In this document: one piece after another, positions 34,167 to 43,264 of the stretch
Layout of the letters: every line of letters starts with the position of its first letter
Numbering within the stretch: position 1 is the first letter of the stretch
NCBI GenBank assembly: GCA_963766195.1
Contig: CAVXYY010000001.1
Span: forward strand, 310,001 to 374,000
DNA length: 64,000 nt
Source: JAHEFT01 sp963766195
GTDB lineage: Bacteria; Pseudomonadota; Gammaproteobacteria; Xanthomonadales; SZUA-36
Reading direction: 5' to 3'
Translations under genes and position numbers: made by a program
Notes under the pieces: model-generated
Databases searched by the model: none
Seen by the model: the letters and a program-made list of their open reading frames with translations, nothing else
What the model was told of the DNA's origin: nothing

Positions 34167-35405
34167 TCAGTGCGCGACCGGGTCGCTGCCCGCCGCGGCT
34201 TCCAGGGCATGAGCGTCCACCGCCTGCCAGACACGCATCAGGTTTCCTCCCATGATCTTCGCGATATCTTCAACAGAGTATTCCAGCTTCAACAGGGCTT
34301 CGATCAGGTTGGGATAATTCGACACATCTTTCATGCCGACGGGAAGGCTGTCCCCGACACCGTCAAAATCTGAACCGATTCCGACATGCTCGACACCCGC
34401 CAGCTCGATCACGTGCTGGAAGGCGGCCACCACGTCATCCATCGTGGCATAGGGGAGCGGGTGCGCTTCCCGGTAAGCCTTTACAAAACCGGTAACTTCC
34501 GGACTTTGTTCGTTAAACCCGCCCGCTTCTGCAAACGCATCCCGGGCTTCGTCCATTTGCTCATACCAGGCATTGGCTTCCGCGGTCAGAAAGCTGGAGC
34601 CGAAATTGACCTGGATAACGCCGCCCTTGTCAGCCAGCGCCTTGATCATCTCGTCGCTCATATTGCGCTCCCAGCCCGGCGTAAAGTGGCGGGGAGAGGA
34701 ATGTGACGCGATGACCGGCACTTCGGATATTTCCAGCACCTGCCAGAAAGCCTGGTCCGAGACGTGGGAAATATCGACCATGATGCCCAGGCGGTTCATT
34801 TCCCTGACCACTTCCTTGCCGAATGGGCTCAGGCCCTCCCACTGGTGGTGTTCGTCGTAGGAGGAATCCGAAATCTGGTTGCTCAGCGCGTGGGTCAAGG
34901 TGATATAGCTGATGCCGCGATTCCTGAAAAACGCCACATTTTCAAGCTTGCCATCCAGTGGCGAGCCGTTTTCCATGCCCATCGCCAGCCCGATCAAGCC
35001 CTTTTTCATGGCCATTTCCGCTTCAGCGGGCGTCGTGACGATCATGAATTTTCCGGGCGCCCGCCCCACCAGCGCCTCCACGCTGTCGATCAGGCGGTTG
35101 GCCAATTGGTAACTGGTGCCCTCGGCCTCAGACTCCGCCGGGGTGTAAATCGACATGAAAGGAACATTCAACCCGCCTTTACGGGCCCTGGGATAGTCAA
35201 ACTCGCCTTTTTCTGTTGCCCTGGAAACATCCTCCCAATTCTCGTTCAGCCGCTCAGGCACATCGATATGCGTATCGACCAGCATGTATTTCTGGGCAAT
35301 CATGTCCGCCGTCGACGCCAGGTCCGCCGGGTTGGTTTCGGCCGTCACCGGCGAGGCCATGAAGGCCAGCAGGGTGGTCAGGGAAAAAATCGGGATGTAT
35401 TTCAA
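34167..35405 (-). CDS. Membrane dipeptidase (renal dipeptidase family, M19)
   Basis: A zinc peptidase of about 412 residues with a signal peptide (MKYIPIFSLTTLLAFMASPV, then TA). Metal ligands are in LVDTHIDVPERL (HxD), a Glu in the MGMENGSPLD region, ISHVSDQAFW and IASHSSPRHF, with HVGIGSDFDGVGD near the end. I prefer the TTG at 35405 because AAGGAG stands eight bases upstream and the signal peptide begins exactly there; an ATG at 35447 would add 14 residues. It probably acts on peptidoglycan-derived or dietary dipeptides in the periplasm. Confidence 0.88.
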   Translation of the reverse strand: MKYIPIFSLTTLLAFMASPVTAETNPADLASTADMIAQKYMLVDTHIDVPERLNENWEDVSRATEKGEFDYPRARKGGLNVPFMSIYTPAESEAEGTSYQLANRLIDSVEALVGRAPGKFMIVTTPAEAEMAMKKGLIGLAMGMENGSPLDGKLENVAFFRNRGISYITLTHALSNQISDSSYDEHHQWEGLSPFGKEVVREMNRLGIMVDISHVSDQAFWQVLEISEVPVIASHSSPRHFTPGWERNMSDEMIKALADKGGVIQVNFGSSFLTAEANAWYEQMDEARDAFAEAGGFNEQSPEVTGFVKAYREAHPLPYATMDDVVAAFQHVIELAGVEHVGIGSDFDGVGDSLPVGMKDVSNYPNLIEALLKLEYSVEDIAKIMGGNLMRVWQAVDAHALEAAAGSDPVAH

Positions 35406-35437
35406 GTGCGTGACTCCTTGGTTTAAAGGCCGGGTAA

Positions 35438-35947
35438 TCAGCCCCATGATTCGATGTTTCCATCGGTTTCTATCGCGTAATCGACCATCCGGTCGCCGTC
35501 AAAAATCCAGCGCGTCTGAAAGCGCTCTCCGCGGATCAGCATGGGCAGCCAGTGCTTGTCATCTTCCCACATCCGGTCGTAGGGAATCCGGTCCAGCGGG
35601 GTCCACAGGGGAGCCGCTTCACGGGACTCCGTGGCGACGCCTTCGAAATCCCGGGTGCGATAGACCCAGACATGGATCGAATAGCCGTCCACAAACTGGA
35701 ACCGGTGTTCCCCGCAATATTCCAGGTTACTGACCCGGATATCGAGTTCCTCCCGGCATTCCCTGGCAGCAGCAGCTTCGGGTGTTTCGCCGGGATCGAC
35801 CTTTCCGCCCGGGCCGTTCACCTTGCCTTTGCCCAGGCCGGTTTTCTTATCGATCAGCAGGATCTCATCATCCCGGAACACGAAAACCAGCGTTGCCGGA
35901 TCCTTCGCTTGCCAGCAATCCCAATCGATATCGGAAAGCCGGTTCAT
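35438..35947 (-). CDS. Nudix hydrolase, MTH1-like oxidised-purine nucleotide sanitiser
   Basis: A 169-residue Nudix protein. Its box (GGKVDPGETPEAAAARE then CREELDI) is preceded by NGPGG, as in MTH1. The C-terminal half LWTPLDRIPYDRMWEDDKHW then LPMLIRGERF follows the arrangement of human MTH1 (FQLDQIPFKDMWPDDSYW). MTH1 degrades 8-oxo-dGTP and 2-hydroxy-dATP, and this is the best functional guess. The ATG overlaps the stop of tyrS as ATGA, so translation is coupled to tyrS. Classical bacterial MutT is shorter and differs in these segments. Confidence 0.8.
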   Translation of the reverse strand: MNRLSDIDWDCWQAKDPATLVFVFRDDEILLIDKKTGLGKGKVNGPGGKVDPGETPEAAAARECREELDIRVSNLEYCGEHRFQFVDGYSIHVWVYRTRDFEGVATESREAAPLWTPLDRIPYDRMWEDDKHWLPMLIRGERFQTRWIFDGDRMVDYAIETDGNIESWG

Positions 35948-37144
35948 TTAACCGTGACTTGGCAGAACTTGCGCTTACCGACCTGCAGAATACCTTTGAA
36001 CCCGGGTTCCAGTTTCAGTGTCCTGTCGGTGATGTTTTCACCGTCAATTTTTACGCCGCCCTGCTGGATCATCCGGAACGCTTCCGAATTGCTGCTGGTC
36101 AGGGCGCATTGGCTCAGCGCGGCTGCGATGCCAATGCCTTCACCGCCCGTTTCGAGCGACTTTTTCCGGTATGTCTTCGGGCATCTGGCCTTTCTGGAAA
36201 CGCGCAATGAACTCATCCCTGGCAGCCACTGCCGCTGCCCGGTCGTGGAAGCGCTCGATGATCTCCTCGCACAGCAGGAACTTGATATCCCGCGGATTAC
36301 GTCCGGCCGCAGCGTCCGTCTTCAGATCCGCGATTTCATCGTTGCCGCGAAAGCTGAGCAGGTCGAAGTAACGCCACATCAACTCATCCGTGATCGACAT
36401 CAATTTTCCAAACATTTCGCCCGGCGCCTCGGTGATGCCGACGTAATTGCCGAGTGACTTGGACATTTTCTGCACGCCGTCGAGACCTTCGAGCAAAGGC
36501 AGGGTTATGATGACCTGCGGGGCCTGGTCGTGGTGCTGTTGCAGGTGACGCCCGACGTGCAAATTGAATTTCTGGTCGGTCCCGCCCATTTCCACGTCAC
36601 ATTCCAGCATCACTGAATCGTAGCCCTGGGCCAGCGGGTATAAAAACTCGTGGATGGCGATCGGCTGGTTGTTCTTGAAACGGGATTCAAAATCGTCGCG
36701 CTCCAGCATGCGGGCGACCGTGTAGGTGGCAGCCAGCCGGACCATGCCGTCCGAACCCAGCTTGCCCAGCCATTCCGAATTGAACCGGATCTCGGTTTTT
36801 TCCGGATCCAGGATCTTGAACACCTGTTTTGCATAGGTCTCGGCATTTTCCCGGACCTGCTCAGGCGAAAGAGGTTTGCGTGTTACATTTTTCCCGGTCG
36901 GGTCGCCGATCAGGCCGGTAAAGTCGCCAATCAGGAAAATCACCGTGTGGCCAAGGTCCTGGAACTGGCGCATCTTGTTGATGATCACGGTATGTCCGAT
37001 GTGCAGGTCCGGCGCGGTCGGGTCGAAGCCCACCTTTACCCGCAGCGGCCGGCCCAATTTCAGGCGCTCCTCGAGTTCCTCTATCTTGGTGATTTCATCA
37101 GTACCCCGGGCGATCAGGGCCAATGCGCTTTTTATGTCAGTCAT
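35944..37144 (-). CDS. tyrS: Tyrosyl-tRNA synthetase, apparent 1-bp frameshift
   Basis: Class I aminoacyl-tRNA synthetase. Signatures are FDPTAPDLHIGHTVIINK (HIGH) and KMSKSLGNYVGI (KMSKS). The C-terminal S4 domain (SEAFRMIQQGGVKIDGE) is in a different frame. The break is at a run of five T (36161-36165; five A on the coding strand) after MPEDIPE. Dropping one base gives PEKSLETGGEG and a 399-residue protein, the Pseudomonas TyrS length. A homopolymer miscall is likely. The ATG at 37144 begins MTDIKSALALIARG. It is divergent from the M23 peptidase gene, as in Pseudomonas. Confidence 0.92.
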
Positions 37145-37281
37145 GCCGGTTTCCAACAACGAATCGGGCATTTTACAACAAAACAATGGCCGCCCGCCCA
37201 AGACACCTTGCACAAGTTGCGACCGGTCAGTATCGTAGGCACGCCTGAACCAAAAGCAGGATTGCGTGGTCTGAGATCGCC

Positions 37282-38639
37282 ATGGGAATACGGCGCCTGA
37301 TAATAAAAATACGTCAGAACCTCGATGACGACAGTCACTGGCTCACCCGGCGCCGGTTGACTGTGCTCGGAGTCACGATGATCACGGCCGGGATTTTGCT
37401 GTCGTTCTTCGAATCCGTTCAGAATCCCGAACCTGAAAACCGCAGGGAAATCATCGACCTGGCACTCCCGGAAAGGACGTCAACGGGCGGCGCGCACCTG
37501 GCGGATAAAGACGACGCCAGGAATTTTCTTATCCATCCCTGGACGACGAATGGAAAAGCGTCACGGTCCGACCAGGCCAGACTTTGGATGCCATCTTCAG
37601 GCAGCAGGGCTTCCCCATCGGCTTGCTGCACGAAATTCTTTCACTGAATGGTGAAACCGGGAACCTGAAAAATATCCGCCCCGGGGACATTTTTGAATTT
37701 CAGTCAACAGCCGATGGCGTGTTTGAGCAAATGCGCAGTACCGTGGACGAATCGCAATACCTCGTGGTCCGGCAGGAAGGGGACATCCTGTCGGCGGAAC
37801 TGCAGCCACGCGAGATGTTCTCCGAAGTGGCCGAAGCCGAAGGGGTGATCCAGTCCTCCCTGTTCACTGCGGGCAAACAGGCCGGGCTGAGCGATGCAAT
37901 GGTCATGAACCTGGCCAACATATTTGGCTGGGACATCGACTTCGTGCTGGATATCCGCAAGGGTGACCGTTTCGTCGTGGTGTATGAGAAGCTTTACCGG
38001 GACGGTGAGCTGTTGCGCGATGGCAGGATTCTCGCTGCCACCTTCATCAACCAGGGGGAGCGATTCCAGGCCATTTACTTCGAGGACGGTGATAACGCCG
38101 GCTACTTCGCGCCCGATGGCCGCAACATGCGCAAGGCCTTTTTGCGGGCGCCGCTGAACTTTGCCTATATCAGTTCCGGATTCAATCCAAAGCGCATGCA
38201 CCCGGTCCTGAAGCGTATCCGGCCGCATAACGGCATCGATTACTACGCGCCGCGCGGCACCCCGGTGTATGCAGCGGGAGAAGGTACCGTTACGCGATCC
38301 GGTTACTCCGCGGCCAACGGAAACCATGTGTTCATCAAGCATGCCAACGGTATAGAAACCAAGTATTTGCACTTCACCAAAACAGCGGTTAAAAAAGGCC
38401 AGAAAGTGCGGCAGGGCCAAACCATTGGATACGTCGGCTCTACCGGCCTGGCAACCGGGCCGCACCTGCATTACGAATTCGTTGTGAACGGCGTGCACCG
38501 GAATCCGAGGACTGTTCCCCTGCCTAAAGTCGAACCCCTGAAGGGCGCGACGCTGACTGCTTTCCAATCCCTGGCCGCACCGATGTTAACGCAATTGAGC
38601 CGGCTGGAGTCTGCGTCCCTGTACGCGAGCAGCGAGTGA
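37282..38639 (+). CDS. M23 family peptidoglycan DD-metallopeptidase, apparent frameshift
   Basis: Murein endopeptidase-like protein of about 452 residues if corrected. It has an N-terminal membrane anchor (GVTMITAGILLSFFES), a LysM/OapA-like region beginning EWKSVTVRPGQTLDAIFRQQ, and the LytM domain with the zinc ligands in RPHNGIDYYAPRGTPVYAAG and GLATGPHLHYEF. The first 75 or so codons are in a different frame; the join lies between 37509 and about 37560, where one base seems to be missing. Its GTGA overlap with anmK and divergence from tyrS match Pseudomonas gene order. Confidence 0.88.
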
Positions 38640-39742
38640 ATCCGCCGCTTTATATCGGCATGATTTCAGGTACCTCGCGTGATGGCGTGGATGCAGCCCT
38701 GGTCAGTTTTACCCGGGACCTGCCTGACCTGATGGAGACGGTCTGCGTTCCTTACCCGGCTGACCTGGCGCGGACGCTTGACCGGATGGTCACTTCCGGA
38801 CGGCGGCCCGGCGACGCCGCGATGCAAGAACTGGACACACAACTCGCGGATCATTTCGCCGGCACCGTCGGTTTGCTGCTGGAAAAAGCCGCGTTGCAAA
38901 GTCAGGACATCACCGCGATCGGCTCACACGGGCAGACCGTCTGGCACGAGCCCGGTGGCGAATGTCCGGAATCGATCCAGCTGGGAAACCCGGAACGGAT
39001 TGCCCTGCAGACCGGAATACTCAGCGTGGGTGATTTCCGGCGCGCTGACATTGAAGCGGGCGGCCAGGGTGCTCCGCTGGCTCCCCTGTTGCACCGGGCC
39101 CTGTTCCGGCCATCCAACAACACGGTCCGGGTAGTGCTAAACCTGGGGGGCATTGCGAACATCTCGATCATTCATGGCGATGACCGCGTGTCGGGTTTCG
39201 ACACCGGGCCGGCAAACTGCCTGATGGATGCATGGATCAGGTCCCACCGCGGTGAAGCCTTCGACCGCGACGGCGGCTGGGCGGCGGGCGGTGAATGTCA
39301 GCCCGGACTTCTGGACACGCTGCTCGCCGATCCCTATTTTCAAAAACCTGCGCCCAAAAGCACGGGTATCGAGTACTTCAACCTGGCCTGGCTGGAGCAA
39401 TTCTCTCCGCATGCAGGATTTAACGCCCGGGACGTCCAGGCCACGCTGGCGGAACTCACCGCCACCACGGTGGCCGATGCGATACGCAGTCACGATCCCG
39501 CCGAGGTGCTGGTTTGTGGCGGCGGAACCCACAACCGCTTCCTGTTTCAGCGACTGGAGGCGCTGTTGCCAGGTACACCGGTGTCATCCACCGTCAAATT
39601 TGGCCTGGATCCGGACTGGGTCGAAGCCGTGCTGTTCGCGTGGCTGGCCCGGGAACGGCTGGCGGAACACGCGCTCGATACGCGCAGCATCACCGGGGCC
39701 AGGAAACCGGTTTTGTTGGGGACGATCGCCTTCCCCCACTAG
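38636..39742 (+). CDS. anmK: Anhydro-N-acetylmuramic acid kinase
   Basis: A 368-residue ASKHA-fold kinase that phosphorylates and opens 1,6-anhydro-MurNAc released during cell-wall turnover, feeding it back to precursor synthesis. Signatures are IGMISGTSRDGVDAALV (phosphate loop), IGSHGQTVWHEPGG, LNLGGIANISII, GFDTGPANCLMDAWIRSHRG and VCGGGTHNRFL. The GTG start overlaps the stop of the preceding peptidase gene (GTGA), implying coupled translation of a wall hydrolase and a recycling enzyme. Confidence 0.94.
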   Translation: MNPPLYIGMISGTSRDGVDAALVSFTRDLPDLMETVCVPYPADLARTLDRMVTSGRRPGDAAMQELDTQLADHFAGTVGLLLEKAALQSQDITAIGSHGQTVWHEPGGECPESIQLGNPERIALQTGILSVGDFRRADIEAGGQGAPLAPLLHRALFRPSNNTVRVVLNLGGIANISIIHGDDRVSGFDTGPANCLMDAWIRSHRGEAFDRDGGWAAGGECQPGLLDTLLADPYFQKPAPKSTGIEYFNLAWLEQFSPHAGFNARDVQATLAELTATTVADAIRSHDPAEVLVCGGGTHNRFLFQRLEALLPGTPVSSTVKFGLDPDWVEAVLFAWLARERLAEHALDTRSITGARKPVLLGTIAFPH

Positions 39743-39773
39743 CCGTTTGCCGGGAGTGGCGTAGAATAAACCC

Positions 39774-40151
39774 GTGAACCTGCTTCTGAATCTGATCTGG
39801 CTGCTTTTCGGTGGATTTATTGTCGTATTCGCCTATGTGCTGGGCGCAGTAATACTTTGCGTCACGATCATCGGCATTCCATTCGGTGTCCAGTGTTTCA
39901 AGCTGGCCGGACTGGCGGTCGCGCCTTTTGGTCACGAAATCCGTGAAAAGGAACCACCCGGCGGAGCCCTGGCAATCATCATGAACATCATCTGGATCCT
40001 TCTACCCGGTCTGGAACTCGCTGTTTTCCACCTTTTCATGGCCCTGCTCTTCGCCATCACGATCATCGGCCTGCCATTGGCGGCCCAGCACCTGAAAATG
40101 ACCCGCCTGGCACTGATTCCTTTCGGTTTTGAAGTCAGGGAAATACGCTGA
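39774..40151 (+). CDS. YccF domain membrane protein with internal duplication
   Basis: A 125-residue inner-membrane protein built of two copies of the YccF unit. NLIWLLFGGFIVVFAYVLGA and NIIWILLPGLELAVFHLFMA correspond to each other, as do ITIIGIPFG-type and ITIIGLPLA segments, each ending in a PFGxE motif (APFGHEI, IPFGFEV). Its function is unknown. The GTG start at 39774 lies 31 bp after anmK. Confidence 0.85.
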   Translation: MNLLLNLIWLLFGGFIVVFAYVLGAVILCVTIIGIPFGVQCFKLAGLAVAPFGHEIREKEPPGGALAIIMNIIWILLPGLELAVFHLFMALLFAITIIGLPLAAQHLKMTRLALIPFGFEVREIR

Positions 40152-40179
40152 CACCCCATTTTTAACCTTTCGGATCCTG

Positions 40180-41643
40180 ATGAAAAAGACCATCCTGACC
40201 TTGCTCGTCGTTGTCATCGCCCTGGTGGCGATTCTCGTTTTCCGCGCCGGTTCGGTCTTTCACGACCGCCAGCCGGAGCCCGCGTCCGGTATCGTTGAAA
40301 TCAATGTCGATGGGCCGCTGGCCGTTCAGCATTTATCGGAGGCGCTGACGATCCCGACGGTTTCCTTTGATGACCGCAGTCATTTTGATGCCGCCGCCTT
40401 CACCCGTTTCAGGGAGTTCCTGGCAAGCGCCTACCCCCTGGTCCACCAGAATACCGGGTTAACGGTGGTGAACGATTACAGCCTGGTTTACCGGCTGCAG
40501 GGCTCCGACCCGTCGCTGGAACCCGTTTTGTACATGGGCCACATGGACGTCGTGCCGATCGAGGAAACTACGCTCGATCAATGGACGCATCCTCCCTTCA
40601 GCGGAACCGTTGCCGACGGCGTGATCTGGGGGCGCGGCAGCGTGGACGACAAGTTCACGGTCATCGCACTGATGGAAGCGGTGGAGTTGCTGCTGTCGGA
40701 AAATGTACGCCCGCGACGCACCATCTACCTGGCCTTCGGGCACGACGAAGAAGTCGGCGGGTTTGACGGCGCGGCCCATGTCGCGAAGTACTTCAAGGAC
40801 CGGGGAGTCACGTTCGACTACGTGATGGATGAGGGCGGCGCCGTTATCGAAGGAATGATGGAAGGCCTGGACCGGCCGTTGGCCGTTATCGGGGTTTCGG
40901 AGAAAGGGTTCGTCAACCTGGTTCTGACCGTCAACGCCCCCGGCGGCCATTCATCCCAACCACCGGAGCAGACCGCACTGGGTGTTCTGGCGCGAGCTAT
41001 CGTGAAAGTGGAAGACCACCCTTTTCCGGCCAGCCTGGACTACACCTACATGACGTTCGAGGCCATCGGGGCGGAGATGCCGTTCAGCACGCGCCTGGCC
41101 ATGGGCAACCTCTGGCTGCTTTCACCACTGGTCGAAAGCATGATGCTGAAGAACGAGGACGATGCCGCGGCGCTGCGGACGACAACGGCCGCGACCATGG
41201 CCAGCGGCAGCCCGAAATCCAATATCCTGCCGACCCGCGCCACCGCCGTGATCAATTTCAGGATCTTCCCGGGTGAAACGGTTGAGACCGTGAAGCAGCG
41301 TGTCATTGAGCTGATCGATGACGACCGCGTCGCGCTTACAGCCGAGCTCGCCACCGATCCATCACCTGAGTCACCAACCGGTTCGCGGGGTTATGAACTG
41401 ATCGCCAGCACGATCCGCGGCATGGACGAAAACATCCTGGTGGCGCCGTACATGGTGCGCGGCGGCACCGACGCGAAGTATTTTTACGACGTGTCGCCCA
41501 ACGTCTACCGCTTCATGATGCTCCGGGTCGATCCGGACACGATCCGCTACATCCACGGGATTGACGAACACGTCAGCGTCGCGGAATATCTCGAAGCAAT
41601 ACGCTTCTATTACCACCTGGTTCGCCAGTCCATGGACGGCTGA
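40180..41643 (+). CDS. M20 family metallopeptidase, CPS1/PM20D1-like
   Basis: A 487-residue zinc peptidase with an N-terminal membrane or signal segment (ILTLLVVVIALVAILVF). Zinc ligands and catalytic residues are visible in YMGHMDVVPIEETTLDQW, IWGRGSVDDKFTVIALMEA and FGHDEEVGGFDGA. The WTHPPFSGTVADGVIWGRG pattern is typical of the yeast carboxypeptidase S / PM20D1 branch, which acts on N-acyl amino acids or Gly-X peptides. The dimerisation domain contains NAPGGHSSQPPEQTALG. An ATG at 40180 is chosen over upstream codons inside the YccF gene. Confidence 0.88.
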   Translation: MKKTILTLLVVVIALVAILVFRAGSVFHDRQPEPASGIVEINVDGPLAVQHLSEALTIPTVSFDDRSHFDAAAFTRFREFLASAYPLVHQNTGLTVVNDYSLVYRLQGSDPSLEPVLYMGHMDVVPIEETTLDQWTHPPFSGTVADGVIWGRGSVDDKFTVIALMEAVELLLSENVRPRRTIYLAFGHDEEVGGFDGAAHVAKYFKDRGVTFDYVMDEGGAVIEGMMEGLDRPLAVIGVSEKGFVNLVLTVNAPGGHSSQPPEQTALGVLARAIVKVEDHPFPASLDYTYMTFEAIGAEMPFSTRLAMGNLWLLSPLVESMMLKNEDDAAALRTTTAATMASGSPKSNILPTRATAVINFRIFPGETVETVKQRVIELIDDDRVALTAELATDPSPESPTGSRGYELIASTIRGMDENILVAPYMVRGGTDAKYFYDVSPNVYRFMMLRVDPDTIRYIHGIDEHVSVAEYLEAIRFYYHLVRQSMDG

Positions 41644-41677
41644 GCCCCCTTTTTTCACATCTCTGCAGGGAGTTTTT

Positions 41678-41965
41678 ATGGACTGGAAAATACTCGCGAC
41701 CGTATTCGTCAGCGTTTTCATCGCCGAAATGGCGGATAAAACCCAGCTGGTCACCATGCTGTTTGCAGCGGACAAGGACGTCAGCAAGTGGACCGTTTTT
41801 TTCGGCTCCGCTTCGGCATTGGTCCTTACCAGCGCAATCGGCGTGGTCGCCGGCACCCTGCTTTCGCAATTCGTGAACGTGAAAATGATGTCCATCATCG
41901 CCGGCAGCGGCTTCGTGCTGATCGGCCTGTGGACGCTGTACCACGGGATTTATCAGGCTGCGTGA
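41678..41965 (+). CDS. TMEM165/GDT1 (UPF0016) family protein, single-repeat form
   Basis: A 95-residue membrane protein with three hydrophobic helices and one copy of the family motif, here FIAEMADKTQLVTML. Most bacterial and eukaryotic members have two such repeats in about 190-200 residues and export manganese or calcium. A single-repeat protein would have to dimerise to form a carrier. No second-half gene is adjacent. CAGGGAG lies before the ATG. Confidence 0.85.
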   Translation: MDWKILATVFVSVFIAEMADKTQLVTMLFAADKDVSKWTVFFGSASALVLTSAIGVVAGTLLSQFVNVKMMSIIAGSGFVLIGLWTLYHGIYQAA

Positions 41966-41977
41966 CCTGGTCGTGGA

Positions 41978-43264
41978 TTACTGATTTCCGGATGGCTCAT
42001 TCCACGGCGCGACTTTCAACAACATCAACATACCCGGAACCGCCACGGCCGTGCACAGCAGGAAAAAACTGGTGTAACCCATCGCCTCGATCAGGAAGCC
42101 GGTGCTGGCATTGGCGAAGGTTCGGGGCACCGCCATGAAACTGGTGAACAGCGCGAACTGGGTGGCGGTGAACGCCAGGCTGGTTTCCCGCGCGATGTAG
42201 GCGGTCAGGGCCACGGTGCCCAGCCCGACACCGAGGTACTCCGCGCTGACCAGAGCGAACAACGCGGTCGTGTCGTGACCGATCACGCTGAGCCAGGCGT
42301 AGCCCAGGATGGTGACGAGCTGCACGAATCCGAATATCCACAGAGACCGGTTGATGCTGAGTTTCAGCATCGCGATGCCGCCGATGATCGAGCCGGCAAC
42401 CGAAGCCCACAAGGCCGCCACTTTCGCGACGGCGCCGATTTCAGTGCGGCTGAAACCGATGTCGAGGTAAAAGGGGGTTGCCAGGGCAGTCGCCATGTTG
42501 TCGCCCAATTTGTATAAAAACATGAAGGCCAGTATGGCAACGGCGGTGGCGACCCCGTCGCGGGCGAAAAACTCCCGGAAAGGTTCGATCACTGCCTCGC
42601 GCAGCGTATGCGGCGCGAGGCTCGCGTCGCTGACTTCACGGATCACAACGGAGGTGACGACTCCAACCGCCATGAAACTCGCAGTGACCCAGAAAACGGT
42701 GGACCAGGGAAGATGGTCGGACAGGATCAGGGCCAATGACCCGGGCACCAGCGAGGACAGGCGGTACGCGTTGATGAAGAATGAATTTCCCGTGCCCAGT
42801 TCATCATCGGCCAGCAACTCCCGCCGGTAAGCGTCGATCACGATGTCCTGGCTGGCCGAGAACAGCGATACCGCGAATACCACGGCCACGATCATGCCCA
42901 GCGATTTCACCGGGTCGAACATGCCCAGCATGCCGATGGCAACCAGCAGGGCCAACTGCGTCAGGACGGCCCAGCCCCGGCGCCGGCCGAGAATCGGAGG
43001 CACGAAGCGGTCCATGAGGGGTGACCAGAGGAATTTCCAGGTGTACGGCAGCGACACCAGCGAGAACAGGCCAATCGTTGCCAGGTCCACGCCGTTGCTG
43101 CGCAACCAGGCCGGAACCAGCTGGATCAATACATACAGTGGCATGCCGGAACTGAAGCCGATAAAAATACACACCAGCATCCGCCGGCTGAACAGGATTT
43201 CCTTCCAGTTGCGTTGATTTTCGGGGCTCAAGCGATCATTCCCGGCCCGGAAATTCGAAGTCAT
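41978..43264 (-). CDS. ampG: AmpG-type muropeptide permease (MFS)
   Basis: A 428-residue transporter with 12 predicted membrane segments that imports GlcNAc-anhydroMurNAc peptides for wall recycling. AmpG signatures are FIGFSSGMPLYVLIQLVPAW, YTWKFLWSPLMDRFVPP, LGRRRGWAVLTQLAL and FSASQDIVIDAYRRELL. Its imported sugar is the substrate source for AnmK, encoded 2.5 kb away. The start overlaps the exonuclease gene by 29 bp; a later Met would avoid most of that. Confidence 0.9.
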   Translation of the reverse strand: MTSNFRAGNDRLSPENQRNWKEILFSRRMLVCIFIGFSSGMPLYVLIQLVPAWLRSNGVDLATIGLFSLVSLPYTWKFLWSPLMDRFVPPILGRRRGWAVLTQLALLVAIGMLGMFDPVKSLGMIVAVVFAVSLFSASQDIVIDAYRRELLADDELGTGNSFFINAYRLSSLVPGSLALILSDHLPWSTVFWVTASFMAVGVVTSVVIREVSDASLAPHTLREAVIEPFREFFARDGVATAVAILAFMFLYKLGDNMATALATPFYLDIGFSRTEIGAVAKVAALWASVAGSIIGGIAMLKLSINRSLWIFGFVQLVTILGYAWLSVIGHDTTALFALVSAEYLGVGLGTVALTAYIARETSLAFTATQFALFTSFMAVPRTFANASTGFLIEAMGYTSFFLLCTAVAVPGMLMLLKVAPWNEPSGNQ

